A stretch of DNA of 64,000 nt from Synaphobranchus kaupii (taxonomy: Eukaryota; Chordata; Actinopteri; Anguilliformes; Synaphobranchidae): assembly GCA_029718625.1 (NCBI GenBank), contig CM056389.1, positions 15,090,452-15,154,451 of the forward strand, given 5' to 3'. The notes beneath the pieces are model-generated. The model made no database searches. It was given only the letters and a program-made list of their open reading frames with translations, and had not been told where the DNA came from. The position numbers and the translations under genes were made by a program. Shown here one piece after another: positions 1 to 12,511 of this stretch. Every line of letters begins with the position of its first letter. Positions within the stretch are counted from its first letter, which is position 1.

Positions 1-1648
1 TGATTTATTCAAATGAGGCCATCCAAGGCCGCACTTTAAGCCAGCATTCGAATTCCAGAGACATTGCAGACAGGAGCCCAGATGGAGCGCTCTACACTGT
101 TTATCATTGATAGACAGCCAGCCTGAGCGAACTCTGAGAGGGAATCAACGGAAAGCTTCAAAAGACAAGAGGAACTGCACTGGGCCGAATCCGTCTAGCT
201 ATCGCTATGAGTACAACTCACATAACTCCACTCTTTATTTGCTGCCTGTTGCCGCACTTTCGGAACATATGAAAGGGTATGAAATGGCACCCGGGGTGCC
301 GGAATGTACCGCAATCATTCCGGAATGTGTTCCCGGCCCTGATCGGCGAATGTGGCAAATGAAAGAAAAGCCATTAAGGCGTGTCCAGGAGAATATTGCT
401 ATCCTAGCGCAGGGCCATTTGGAAACTAGCCGCCATGATTTATTGCACACTTCAAGAGTTTTTTTTTAGGGTAAGCCAGGGGTCTGTAACTGTGGTGCTG
501 GAGAGCCAAGGGGTTTGTTTTTTTGTTTTTGTTTTTTACTCAGCATTTGATTAATCAAGTAAACCAGTTGGTTACACAGATAAGTCACCTCCTGTGGTCT
601 GAATTGGTTGCGGGTTTTTAACATGAAAGAAATAGCTGCAGACCCTGCGGCTCTGTGGGAACAAGGATACAGATTCCTGTTTTAGGCAAACCAACCTCCC
701 CCCCAAATAAATCAATAAAGTTATGTGCGTCTGTGATGTGACGTGTTTCTATCAATGAACCCAGGTGGCTCTCATCACAGGTGTATGCTAGCTTCATCCG
801 CTACTCCTTATTTTCAACTGTCATTTCAGTTCATCTGTCCCACTGCTGACTGATTCAGCTCCACCAACCAGAAACCCAGGGAAAAAACATATGCTGTAAA
901 CGAAGAGAAACAAATCTTTATAATCTCTTCTTTGAGGCAGAATACAGAAGCTGAGACAACAGCCATGCGCATGAAGATAAATGGTCAATAAGCAATCATT
1001 TATGGATTTGTTATTCAGGCCGTACTTGACATGTTCTCTTCATTTTTATCACGTCCTTCCAAACATGCTTCCAGAGATCATCAATCTTTACCCCGTCTTC
1101 AAGAAAAAAAAATGTACGGGGGTGCTGGAAGGAGTAGAGGATTCTGGGAAATGCACACATGTGCTCTCCAAGAATCCCAGGCCATTTGAAAGCCTTACTG
1201 AAAAAATAAAACTGCATTTGGCCTTCATTTATGGGGAATGATCAAGCCAGCAGTAATTACCAGGAGGTAAAACAATTATAAGATCAATACCTATCAAAGT
1301 GCCAAAGATTCATCAGTCTTTTACATAACCTTGACTAAATGCAGTCAGGTTTTGGAGCTAGATCTTGTGGTCTCATATTGCAGTGCATCTTATTTTCCAC
1401 AGCCTGTGATGTGTAACAGGTTCAGTGCAATGAATGAATGTAAGGAAAAGCATTGATTGGATTTTGCTCTGCGGTCTGCAACTGATCTGACTGCAAAGAG
1501 AAAAAACAGAATATTTTTACAAACTCAAATCGAGTCTTAATTAAGTAATTCAGAAATATTCCTATATATGATGCATTGCTTTTCAGTAATTGCATCGTAA
1601 GTAGACACCTTAAGTAGACCAGAGTTCTGTTACAAAACATACTTCCAC
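1..1648. other. No gene recognised
   Basis: An open frame of 120 codons (107-469, plus) overlaps an open frame on the other strand (235-450). Neither has a motif, membrane segment or family resemblance I can recognise, so I do not call a gene. The rest is unique-looking AT-rich sequence with short homopolymer runs. Confidence 0.5.
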
Positions 1649-1653
1649 ACCAC

Positions 1654-2424
1654 TGTGAGGGGGCCCGGTTTCTGAGGAACAGATGCGACAGGAAGGGGAT
1701 CAGAAAGTCTCCCACGAACGTGGGGACCACTAGAGGGGAGAGAGGAGTCCGCGAACGGAGCAGAAAAAAATAAGGAGTGGGAATAAAAACTCCCGGCCTA
1801 GAGCCAAAAGAAAATCAACCCAGGAGAAGTGGGCGAGGGCTCGAGGACTCGAGCAGTAGAACGAAAATAATTACCTCTCGCTCTCAATACGGGAGAGCAC
1901 TAACGGAGGTAAAAAGAAACGCAGATAAAGAATAGCGAGCCAGACAAAAGGGAGAAAAAACTCGAAGACTCCAGTAGAAGAAAGAAAAAATGAAGGATTA
2001 CCTCTCGCTCTCAATACGCGAGAGCACTAAAATAGAGAGGAAAAGAAAAAACGGCAACAAAGGTAACTGTCTCCGAGAGAACAGTAAGGGAAACCAGAAC
2101 GAGGAACAGAAAGTGCAGAAGAGAAAACAAAATCCTACTAAAGAACTCTAATGCAGCTAAAAGCAAGTCCCGCGTTATTTTAAAGCAGAGCTTTAAAACG
2201 AAGTGGTCGCTTTGTACCTATACCGATGCCTGGCTTTGTGTATGTGGGGATTTGACACCAAAGCACCAGAAGAGGAAAGCACGGCGTTTATATAGCCGGA
2301 AAAACACCTGGGACAGGTGAGCAAACTAATTGCCGGGAAGAGGAAAAAACACGGCACGGACGCCGTCCCGGAGCTGCGAGGAACCCTACGCGGAGAAGGG
2401 GCGGCAACCAGAAAAACCGTGACA
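1654..2424 (-). mobile_element. Solo LTR (771 bp), minus orientation
   Basis: The segment starts TG and ends CA on the plus strand and is flanked by the 5-bp direct repeat ACCAC (1649-1653 and 2425-2429), the signature of an LTR-retrotransposon insertion. On the minus strand a TATA-like motif (CTATATAAAC, about 2286-2297 in plus coordinates) lies in the promoter-proximal half, which sets the orientation. A short motif, ATTACCTCTCGCTCTCAATA, occurs twice (about 1870 and 1996). No internal region or second LTR is present, so this is a solo LTR left by LTR-LTR recombination. Its family was not identified. Confidence 0.8.
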
Positions 2425-2429
2425 ACCAC

Positions 2430-3855
2430 CTATAATACTAAGAGGTAAAGAAATTCATGGTACACTTGTCAAGTACTTTTCCAACTGAAGTACATGAAAG
2501 CAAGTGTGAATTGAAATTGTCCAGGTTTGGTCCCAAAGCTGTGTATTGAAGCGTAACTTATCCACACTTGTGGGTCCCAGAAGGCCACTGCTATTCGATG
2601 CTGCTTAATTCAGACAAAGCCGTTACGGAGGAATTTGTGTTCAAATATTAATGGGAAAAATATAAATGGAAAAAAAGCAAGTCAACATACCGAAAATGAA
2701 CTATGACTAGAAATGACTGTACTTAATATACTGTAAAAGCATCAAGGGCCATGGTGAATTACAACTTTAACTGCTTTTTTCCATGTTGGACACTCAAAGC
2801 CTTAGATTAGATTAACATTAACGCAACATCCGTGACATCACGCGCAGATTACCTTTCCATGTACATAGGTGGACATTCTACTGAAGCAAGTGGCTTAATA
2901 TTAAGGTTTTAACAGCAGTGCCCTAATTGGGAATAGAGCCTCCAACCTCTGCATTATAATCTGCTCAGCTATATAAAAACTATACTTGCATGTCCTACCT
3001 GGAATCATTAATTTGCTTTGAAGTACATAATCGACCTATAAAAATGAAATCAAATCTGCCTATATTATGGAATTCATAAAGATTTTCTAAAACACAGAAT
3101 GTTGCATTGCAACAAAGGTATATCTGTCCTGGAAGCATGGGTCTATATCTTATTTTAGAATCACACTAGGGGGTCGATCAACTAACGGCATGTAAAGAGG
3201 ATTGTGTGTGCTAAAATGGATAGATACGTTGATTTCTCATTTTTGCAGATTAGCCTAAATTAATTTGCAAAATTGGGCATCCCTACGTTATTTCGCGAAA
3301 TGGTGGGAGGTGGTCATGAAAATAGATTACTTTAGCACGTGTAATGAGATTTACTAAACCCGAAAGGAAGTTTGAGAAAGGTATTTGCGGGTGCATTTTA
3401 GTACAAATGGAAAGCAGGTAGCCTATTAAAAGACACGGATAAAATGACGGCTGTCATGGTAGCAAGACAGTACTGGTGTGTTTGGAACTGGACGTTATGA
3501 ATTTACATATGATGCATCCTGGATATTTAACAGCCAAGCACCTTGAACATTTTTGGTGAACTATTTATGTTTTTTAGGAGCTTGTGCATTAATGGGAATG
3601 TGATCCTTCACAAAAAATAAGTACATGCAGAATTGTGATTTATTTTTCTATTATGATCAAGCTTTACAATGATTCATGACTCATGGCTCTCAGTGATTTA
3701 TTAAAGTCATCATCAATTAAATCAAGTCTATTACACTCAGAACTCCCCACCCCTTTTTAAATTTGCATGCATTTAAGGTGACTCATAAAAGAAACACACA
3801 TACACACACATGTTTGTGCTCATCTGTGGGTGAAGACAGACAGGTGTGGATATGG
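2430..3855. other. No gene recognised
   Basis: AT-rich intergenic DNA. I see no open frame of note, no tandem repeat and no clear element ends. Confidence 0.5.
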
Positions 3856-3995
3856 GGCCCTATTTTAACAGTCAAGGCGCAATTGTCAACCACGAGCAGT
3901 AACTCCGGGCCCTAGCGAATTAGGGCGTGTCCAACTCAATTTCGGTAATTTACAGGCTTTAGCGCAACTACGGCGCTATAGTTTTCATTTAATTT
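3856..3995. repeat. Probable end of a fish DNA transposon
   Basis: The motif GGGCCCTATTTTAACAGTC, followed by GC-rich words such as AGGGCGTGTCCAACTC and CTACGGCGCTATAG, resembles the terminus of a common dispersed fish DNA repeat. I could not find the matching opposite terminus nearby, so this is at best a fragment. The assignment is from general resemblance and is not certain. Confidence 0.35.
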
Positions 3996-4254
3996 CATTT
4001 CCACATTTATTTCCTCCTCAACACACAATATATGTTACATTTATATGCCGGTGCTTGTTTTGTTGTTTCTTTGCTGTCCATTTTTGTTTAACACCACTAT
4101 TTAAAATAACAAAACAAATTTAAATCACCACTTCAACTAAGTTTAATTAAATTCAGACATTTATTAAGTTAAATGTATGTACTTTCACTATAGAAACACT
4201 TCAGCAGCCAACCTGCTCTCTCATGCTTGTTCTGCATATATTTATGCACAGCTT

Positions 4255-4422
4255 TTACATTATTATTATTCTTTTTTTACATCTGTTTATACAACTGGAT
4301 ATATACTGAAGCAATTCAGGTTAAGCACCTTGCTCAACGGCATCGTCCTAGCTGGGATTTGACCCTAAATTTACAAGCCCAGTTCCTTAACCGTCATACT
4401 ACACTCCCGCCACTATGTGGTG
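4255..4422 (-). repeat. Degenerate tRNA-derived SINE, minus
   Basis: Read on the minus strand, this has the same order of motifs as the better-preserved SINE at 29850-30072: a tRNA-like head (GTATGACGGTTAAGGAACTGG), a damaged B-box region, a GAGCAAGGTGCTTAACCTGA block, and TCAGTATATATCCAGTTGTATAA. The 3' tail region is eroded. Confidence 0.65.
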
Positions 4423-7030
4423 TGGAATACAGCCTGCCACAAGGAGTGCACTGACTTTTTCTTATTCGTGAATCAAATTCATGAATGTGACAACATACTG
4501 TTGTAGACCTCAGCTGAAATGAACTCAGGGGGTTTATCATGAGTGATTATGATATCGAATTGTTATTTTCTTAGCAGCATGTTTAAAAGTAGAGTCTATT
4601 CTGGACATATTTTCTTATAGGTTTTTTTGAGCCACCTTTCTTATTACTTCTCCCTTGAGTAATTTCAACATTTTTCATTGTGATTTTTTTTGGCAGCTAG
4701 TCCATTTTATGTAGCATAGCACTCGTAGCTCACCTTTAATTTGAAAACTCGGCGCTGTTGTCATCGCAACAAAACAATTTACATTTACTCGCACATATTG
4801 GATAGGAATTACAATCAAGATGAACGGCAATCATTTGAATGCCACCTTTTTAAATAATTCAAATCTTTTTCGTGAGAGATATAGATACCATTGACAACTA
4901 TTATGAAGATGGCAGATGATATTGTATATAGAGAAAACTTAAAACTACATGTAAGAAAGACAAATGGAAATCTTTTGGATGTATATCTCGCGGTACCTCA
5001 TGTCACTTGCAGATTCATCTGAACTGTAATGTCTCAGGGCACATAAACAGATTCAGATCATCTGTATTTTTGTACTGTCGTGTGTTTGTTTGTTTTGACC
5101 TCTGTGTTGATAGCTTTGAGGCTGTTGTACTCACGGTTTGAATGTAATTAACTTCCTGCCCATAAGTCATTCAGTATCAGCTTCCACCACAAGCACAAGT
5201 AGCACCACCGCTAGCGGCGCTACCTTAGATGAGAGACAGCATGAAATACTCTTAAATTCATAAGTTTTTATTATGAAATATTGACCCCTGTCTGCAACAG
5301 AGTATCACTTGTATCTACAAATGTGAGTGATTAACCAGACATAAAATGTATTGCCTGGTATTCCCGCATTATACTTTTGCTGCCATCTTTTGTTTGCCGA
5401 TTTGTGACACTGTACCTGCCACCTCCACCCGCAGCAAGGAGGAAAAAAAAGTATACAAGTTGATTACATCATTATTTGAAAGAACATTAAAAAGTAATCT
5501 GGTGCTACATTTATCTTCTATATTTTTATTAGTCTTACTGACGCGATCAAACATGCACTCAGCAAGACGTCTCAAATCAGACTAGATTCAGGGAGATCTG
5601 CAGAAATATAAAAAATTATTCACAGACACAAATATAGTGTGATCCTATAATAAGATAGAGCCGTGTCCCCTTGATTGATAAAATAATTTGTTGAATAGCA
5701 ACATTCTGTGTCTTGGAAAACCTTTATAAATTCCATAATACGGGAAAATTTGATTCCATTCTACCATGTCAATGATGGAGGCAGGAGTGCTGTTATTCAA
5801 CCATATCAGCTGTCACACAAGCAAATGCTTATGGACATATATAGACAGACAATTATAAACTAACACAAAGGTTTCGAAACATCTGTGATGTGGCACTCCA
5901 ACACATTTAAAAAAAATTTTTTTACTTACTTACTTAGTTGATCTTTAGTGGCGTCCAACGGAACCGTGTTCACAAACACACAAAGGATTATCACCCCATG
6001 TGACCGAAGAGAAGAGAGAGCCCCGCTTCACACCCTAAAGCACGTGATAGCGCCTAATTGCTCGACTGCGAACCTCACACGCCTGGATGAAATAGCTGAT
6101 CCGCATGCCGTGTTTACTCACGGTCCCTATCAGTGGTGGAAATCCTCATTTCAAAACGACGGACTGCTGTCGTTTTTAATTACTCCAGATAAACTCCCTC
6201 GTGATCTACGTAGATCCTCGATATGTTTTTTTTTAAAATTAATAAATTAATTAATAGAAAAGAAAAACAAGAGGCATGTAATACCTATGTATACATTTAT
6301 CCTTGCTTGGTCTCCTGTTCCCCCTCTGCTTCAGTATTTGATTTTCACAATCCTTTGTACAAATGAAGTTGGTGGCAATGCAGCTGACCCCTGTAGGCCA
6401 CCATAGAGACTTCCAGTAACTCTTAAAATGGCGCTCCCTCACTGATGTGACACAACAATTTATAATTTGCATACAAGGGTTTGTACGTTGTTGTAGATTA
6501 CTTCCCGGTACATTAATCTACTGTGAACAGTAACATAATGAAAAGTTGCCATTGTTTCAGTAGGCCTTTATTACGCTACCTTTATTAACTGGCCAATATT
6601 ACCTTCACACAGTCTTCATGCTAGGGGCCACTTTTAAGAATACACTTGATTTATAATTCATAAAGTATTTGAACCAAGAGCAAAACTACCGTAGTTTTAT
6701 TATTTTCATTTGACATGTTTTTTTTTTTTAATCCATGTTTTTTCTGCTTTCAGCGCTTGAACTCTGGCAATAGCCGTGCCTTCTGAAAGGTGTGGAGAAA
6801 TGCGTCTCTGCAAACTGTTTAAAATTCACACCAGTCTTACTCAGAGACAAAATGAAAAAAAAAAATATATATTTTGGAACTAAAGGACACGCAGTTCGTA
6901 TGTCTCTCTGTTGCCCACAGACAATTATTTGCTTCTCTAACAGCATCTTGCTATTTCAAAGGAAGATAATGCGGTGCCAAAAGCTGTGAGCTTTGCACAA
7001 GAGCAAATTAGACTGTGAAAGGCACCATTA
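4423..7030. other. No gene recognised
   Basis: AT-rich intergenic DNA. The GC-richer stretch 5945-6200 carries a 100-codon open frame (5948-6250) with no recognisable domain, so it is not called. A poly-A/poly-T junction is at 5909-5921. Several TAATTA-type words occur but nothing supports a functional call. Confidence 0.45.
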
Positions 7031-7210
7031 GATTACATTACTTATCTACTTATGACTGATGACCTTATCCACGATGACTTGTGCATCTTAAATTTGTATA
7101 TATTATACAAATATACCTCTAGACGTCGACTGAAGTAATTCAGATTAAGTACATTACTCAAGGGGAACAAATGCAGTGCCATACCAACCATTTGAATGTG
7201 AAGCCTCCTG
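7031..7210 (-). repeat. Degenerate V-SINE-like copy, minus
   Basis: On the minus strand the 3' part (ATTACATTACTTATC... read in reverse) matches the shared SINE tail, a GATAAGxxCxTCxxxxAxxTAATGTAAT pattern. The interior contains the TTGAGTAATGTACTTAATCTGAA and ATTACTTCAG blocks seen in the other SINE copies. The tRNA-like head is nearly unrecognisable. Confidence 0.5.
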
Positions 7211-7259
7211 ACAAAATGCCTGCTTATTTAAAATATGTTACACTGCCTTTCAGCATATA

Positions 7260-8314
7260 CAGTGAGCACCATAATTCATTGGACATAGACGCATTTTTTG
7301 TTATTTTGTTTCTGTACTCTGTAGCACTTTGAGTTTGAAAGGATACAATGACAACGACATTGAAGTGCAGACTGTCAGCTTTAATTTGAGGGTATTTTCA
7401 TCCATATTGGATGAACCGTTTAGAAATTATAGAACCTTTAGTACATAGTCCCCCCCCTCCCATTTTTCGGCATCAAAGAATATTGGACAGTTTAATATAA
7501 TGTAGAATAAATTTGTAATATTTGTCGCATATCCTTTGCATGCCATGACTTCCTGATGTTTGTGATCCAACAACATCAAAAGACTCTTGATATCTTATTT
7601 TCTGGTATAAGTGATACTATAACCTCTCTGCATTTGAATGGATCTCTATGGGAATTGGGGGGTGCGACTAGACGCTGGAACAGTATGGAATACATGGTTG
7701 GCTAAATGGCTGTAAGTTATCATGGGTCTGAGGTATCAAACGAGCCTCAAACCATCACTCTGCTGCCAGATATGCAGAAGATATGGATGGATCACTTTAA
7801 GGGGTGTTTCTCCTGACAAATTTTACTATTGAACTCTTTATATATATTTGATATGTCAGACCCTTGATGACTTAGAGCCATTCAGCCAACCATGTGTTCC
7901 ATACTGTTCCAGTGTAATTTACAGGTAAATCTAGTCCCACCCCCAAATTCCCATAGAGATCCATTCAAATGTTATAATATCGCTTGTTGGTGTACCAGAA
8001 AATAAGATATCAACAGTCTTCATGGCATGCAAAGGATATGGGACCAAATACTAAAAATGATTACTTCATTCTGCAATATGTTAAACTGTCCAATATTTTT
8101 GATGCCCAGAAATGGGGGGGGGGGGGGCTATGTACAACAGGTTCTATAACTTCTAAACAGTTAATCTGTTATGGATGGAAATACCCTCAAATTAAAGCTG
8201 ACAGTCTGCACTTCAACATCATTGTCATTGTATCCTTTCAAACTCAAAGTGCTAGAGTACAGAACCAAAATAACAAAAAATGTGTCACTGTCAAATTAAT
8301 TATGGTGCTCACTG
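7260..8314. mobile_element. Tc1/mariner-type foldback element with ~480-bp inverted arms
   Basis: The termini CAGTGAGCACCATAAT and ATTATGGTGCTCACTG are exact inverted repeats flanked by TA on both sides (7258-7259, 8315-8316), the Tc1/mariner target duplication. The inverted similarity does not stop at the termini. The left arm (about 7260-7742) pairs with the right arm (about 7846-8314) almost to the centre, leaving a loop of only about 100 bp. A C-run in the left arm (about 7449-7458) pairs with a G-run in the right arm (about 8114-8127). No transposase frame is present, so it is non-autonomous. The outer ~140 bp resemble the start of the Tc1-like fragment at 59994. Confidence 0.85.
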
Positions 8315-8316
8315 TA

Positions 8317-10130
8317 TATGCTCAATGCATTACACTCCTGTCTAACAGCACTGGCAGATGCACTGCTGCTCTTGCAGTGGTCTGTTGGAATGCACTTCAG
8401 TTTCAACTGAAATGGCATATATTATAATATATTGTATATATATGGACTTCCTGGAAAATATAATGACAATTATTTCACACAGCAACATATCTGTGAACAA
8501 CTAATAAACTTAATTCACTTGTATATGTTACCATATATTTTCTGAAATGTTTTAATATGTGATATTTATATTACAATCAATTACATTGTGATATTGATAA
8601 TATGTTTGATTTCATTATATTGCATTGTATTCAATTTCTGTAATGCAAATCTAAAACGCGTTTTGTTCCTCAACCATGAAATTATATTATCTAACCCTTA
8701 TGTACTGTTTACTTATTAACACGAGTGAAACTGTTAGCCTGGGTCACATATGCCCAGGATATTATTGGGATTTTAAAGCAATACAGAAATAAAATGTATG
8801 CAAAAATAGTCAATATATATTATCTATATCTCAATTCCAAAAAACATATATGAATAACAATACAATATATATATATAGTTAATGGTCTGCTACATCACAT
8901 TTAAAAATGACAGTGTCATTCATGTTTTTATCTGTGTATTAAAATGAAACAAGGTTTTTATGCATTTGATTATTGATAATTATTGTTTTGAACTGACAAT
9001 GTAAATCATTTTTCACCTTCTTATTAAATGAAAATAAACTATATCAGCAAAAAGACATAAAGCAAATAGAGATGATGAACGACATATAGAAACACAAAAC
9101 AAGAACCAAACATACAGTGGTTTAGTCATTAAAGTGTCTTTCCTTTTTTCCTCAAAGCTGTAGAAGTGTCAATTTTACCCAAACCGAACACAAGGCTTAT
9201 CTGAAATAATGAAGACTTAAAACAACAACAATAAGCTCTCTGCTTCTGAGGGCAAAGGCTTGACAAAGCTGTAATGACTCATTCACCTTTTGGTACACTC
9301 TTAACCAAAATGGGAGCCGTTGAAATCGATGCTATCTTTAAACCTCTGAATTTTTTTTTCCTGAACATGTCACTTTGGATCACTGGATTCACCAGCTTGC
9401 CTTTGATCCCAACCTCTGTTTCTGCTGAATCTTTTCCATTTTCAGGTTAGTTCAGATGCTGTAAAACAAGACCACGCAGAGACACTGCAGGGGTCCACAA
9501 TGCATCATCAGCGGGACGTACATTGACAAAAAGATCACTGAAGAACAGAAAAACAAGTCTAGAGTCTGGCCTCATGAAAATTGCCATCATTTTCCACTAC
9601 TTTATAAAATATGGAAAATGCCTTGAAATGGCTTGGGTATAGACAGTATGGTATGCAATGCAGCTATTGCATATGCTACAAGCCAAGGTTCATGCCAGAA
9701 TATTGACATCATTCATTAGATCATGCCCTAACCTGCTGCCATGGTCAGATCATTCGTTTTTTTATTTATTATTATTCCATGATTTCCCTGGTTATTATGC
9801 CCGATAACATGTGTCACTGTCTATAATCAGCCACCAAGGAGGGGAATTCTGTGAATGCCTGGAGAGTACAATGCAAGGACAGTAGCCTACAGTGTGACTC
9901 ATTGTAGTACCTGAGAGTCAATAAAATACAAATGTAATACGTATACTGTATATTTTGTGACAGTTTATACATAAAAGCACATGCGAGATTTGGAGAACAT
10001 CACTGAGCTATATATTCAGTAGATAACATACTGGTTTAAGCCAGTGTAATGGCAAACGACATCTGCTAGCCAGCTGGCTACCAAACTAGCTGTATTAGCA
10101 GGAAAAAAACAGAACATGTACAGAATTAAA
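8317..10130. other. No gene recognised
   Basis: Very AT-rich intergenic DNA to about 9130, then moderately AT-rich. No element ends or coding motifs seen. Confidence 0.5.
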
Positions 10131-10134
10131 CTTC

Positions 10135-10500
10135 CTGACCCGGCCGGGTGTGAACAGCGAGGACCTGGGCACTTACCCGTGACCGTAGTGTGGTCTGAAT
10201 CTTAACAGGCATTTTAATCTTATATTTAGACTTTTGAATCTTATTTCTGTTACTTTTTTGCTAAATAAGACAAATTATCTGCCAGTGGGGTGAGATAGTT
10301 TTACTCATTTCAAGATTTTCCAGTGGGGTAAGATAATTTAACTTGTCAACTTAAAACAAGCTAATATTTTCCACTTTTGAGAAAACAATAAGATTTTAAG
10401 TCTCATTACAAGAATAAAACACTTGTGAAGACAGACATTTTTTGCAGTAAACCCCTGCTCAGTATCCCGTGTGAATCCTGGGTTTTGTGTGTGAAAGGGG
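10135..10500. repeat. Suspected dispersed repeat
   Basis: The stretch opens with a GC-rich motif (CCCGGCCGGGTGTGAACAGC) and then has internal near-repeats: CCAGTGGGGTGAGATAGTTT and CCAGTGGGGTAAGATAATTT lie about 40 bp apart. The composition and internal words resemble a dispersed fish repeat, but no terminal repeats or target duplications were found. Confidence 0.3.
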
Positions 10501-10503
10501 TAT

Positions 10504-10608
10504 TACTGAAGCAATACAGGTGAAGTATCTTTCTCAGGGTATTATGCAGTGACCTACCTGGGAATCGAACCTACATGTTGAAGACAGATGCTCTAGCCAT
10601 TCAAATTT
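10504..10608 (-). repeat. SINE-like fragment (tRNA-related part), minus
   Basis: On the minus strand this contains GTAGGTTCGATTCCCAGGTA, a good match to a Pol III B box as in the intact SINE. It is followed by the CTGAGAAAGATACTTCACCTG and CAGTAATACC blocks in the SINE order. Both ends are eroded. Confidence 0.6.
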
Positions 10609-10612
10609 GTAA

Positions 10613-12503
10613 TATTCACCAATAGGCTACCTGCTTTTAGCAGCAATGATAGCAGCTACTGTATGTCAAAGCTCTCAGGTTTGACTGAAAGTTAAAGTCT
10701 GTTTTCCCAAGGTGGTTTAAACAGAAAAAAATAATAATAAACTGTAGAGTAACTGCCGTCAGCCTCTATAAATCGTGTGAAGTTGTTAATGAGCCACTAT
10801 TAGCAAAATATCCTCCTAATATTTTGCCGCCTAATATGGAAACTCACAGAAATGAAGGGGGGGCTAACATGCAAAAAACAGTGGCCCAGTTTTCTGTTGT
10901 ATTGCACTAAAAAAGTCGTATGTGCTTTACAACATGGCATAACTTTCATAAATGTCACCCATACAGTCAGTCTCTCTCTCTCTCTCTCTCTTTTGCTGTC
11001 ACTCCTGATATGATCAAAGTGTCATCACCATGGTTACTTGTATTTAATTGAGATGTCAGCGAAGGGGCTATCGTGATATTTTGTGATGTATTGTGTGGCA
11101 TTGTTTTCGGTTTCCGTTAAAACCCATGTGACTTGGGGTCAATGGTGTATGTTTATTCTTATGCTCATCAATGCTGAGATGAAATACTAACCTGTCAAAC
11201 ATTATAACGGCCACCTTCCAAGTACCAAGGCCCTCAGGGGTGGCTGGATCCATTGTGCAAATGAAGCGCACTGGACTGTTGTTGTTGTTTTTTTAAAATG
11301 TTTCTCTCCTCCCTCTCATTATTCCTTCAAAGGTACATGTAGCACAATTCCAGCATTTGCTTCCCTCATACTGCAGTTCACAAGTCAGGCTCACACAAAC
11401 TTGGGTCGATTTACTAAGATCCCAAATAAGTGGTGTTATTTTGGGAGCGCAGCCAAAGTATTTGCACGCATTATCATTTCACACTTTGTGGGTCATCAAC
11501 TAAGAATCATTATGTTAATTACTCCAGCCGCAAACAGCTATATTTAAATGAGAGATTTTGCGTGTTGGAATGGTTATACTGTAAGAAAACAGTGAAAAGA
11601 CTGGCAGCAATGTTGCCGTTTTTATGATTTTTTTTTTAGTGTAGGTATAGGCTACTGTTACACTGAACGAGCTGGTGGTTTATTATGAACTGTTTCATTG
11701 GATGTCTCTTAGTTTCTGCCAGGAATTACAGATGTTTGTCAGGACTGAAATGATCATAAATATGCTTACTAGCACTCAGCCTACTCGCACCATAAGTGTC
11801 ACATATCATTTTCACATTTTCACATTTGATCATGGATTTTATTTAAAATTTTGATTTGCTTGTTATTCACTGTTTGTTATAATAGACATTTTATTGCTTG
11901 TTTGATTCAAATACTAGTTACTCTTCTATTCTGTAACACGATTTGCTTCCTGATTTAAAAAATATATTCTTACTGTTCATGCTGTAGCCTATGTAGGCTA
12001 TCCACCAATTTTCTTCTTGTGTATTTTGAACGTTAGCTAGAATGGGCATGTTAATTAGCCCCCATTGTTAATTTTTTAAATTTCCTTCTGATGATTTGCA
12101 GTAGGCCCACGTTACATAGGCTAGCTAGGTAGCACCTGTAAAAACAGTTTACCTTCCTAATGCAATTAAAGTGTGGCCATGTGTCTTTGGTAAACACCGA
12201 TATTTCAGTGTAACAGTGATGATAAGAAAGCAAGTCACTCTTTATAGGTGCATGGTGTGGTAATATCATAAATGGTTGTTTTTCTGTCTTTCAAAATATT
12301 AACAGGTGCGTGCAATACCATATTGCCAAATGTCGTTTATAACTGTCGAAAAACTCTGAAGAGTCTCACTAGCCGTTACGCTTTTCACAATGCAAAAGAA
12401 AATCTCTGCCCTAGCGCCGTTATAAGTGTTGCACAAGTTTCATTAGGCTATCGTTATCAACTGTTTTTCTATGTATTTAAGTTCCCTGTTTTCTGTACAT
12501 TAT
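10613..12503. other. No gene recognised; one CT microsatellite
   Basis: AT-rich intergenic DNA. A (TC)n tract lies at about 10970-10992. No coding or mobile-element signature is convincing. The last part may belong to an older LTR split by the hAT-like insertion (see 14530-14709). Confidence 0.45.
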
Positions 12504-12511
12504 CTTCTGGT

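Noticed and set aside
107..469. 120-codon open frame at the left end of the window
   Set aside because: It overlaps an opposite-strand frame, shows no domain or signal sequence, and has no splice or regulatory context that I can support.
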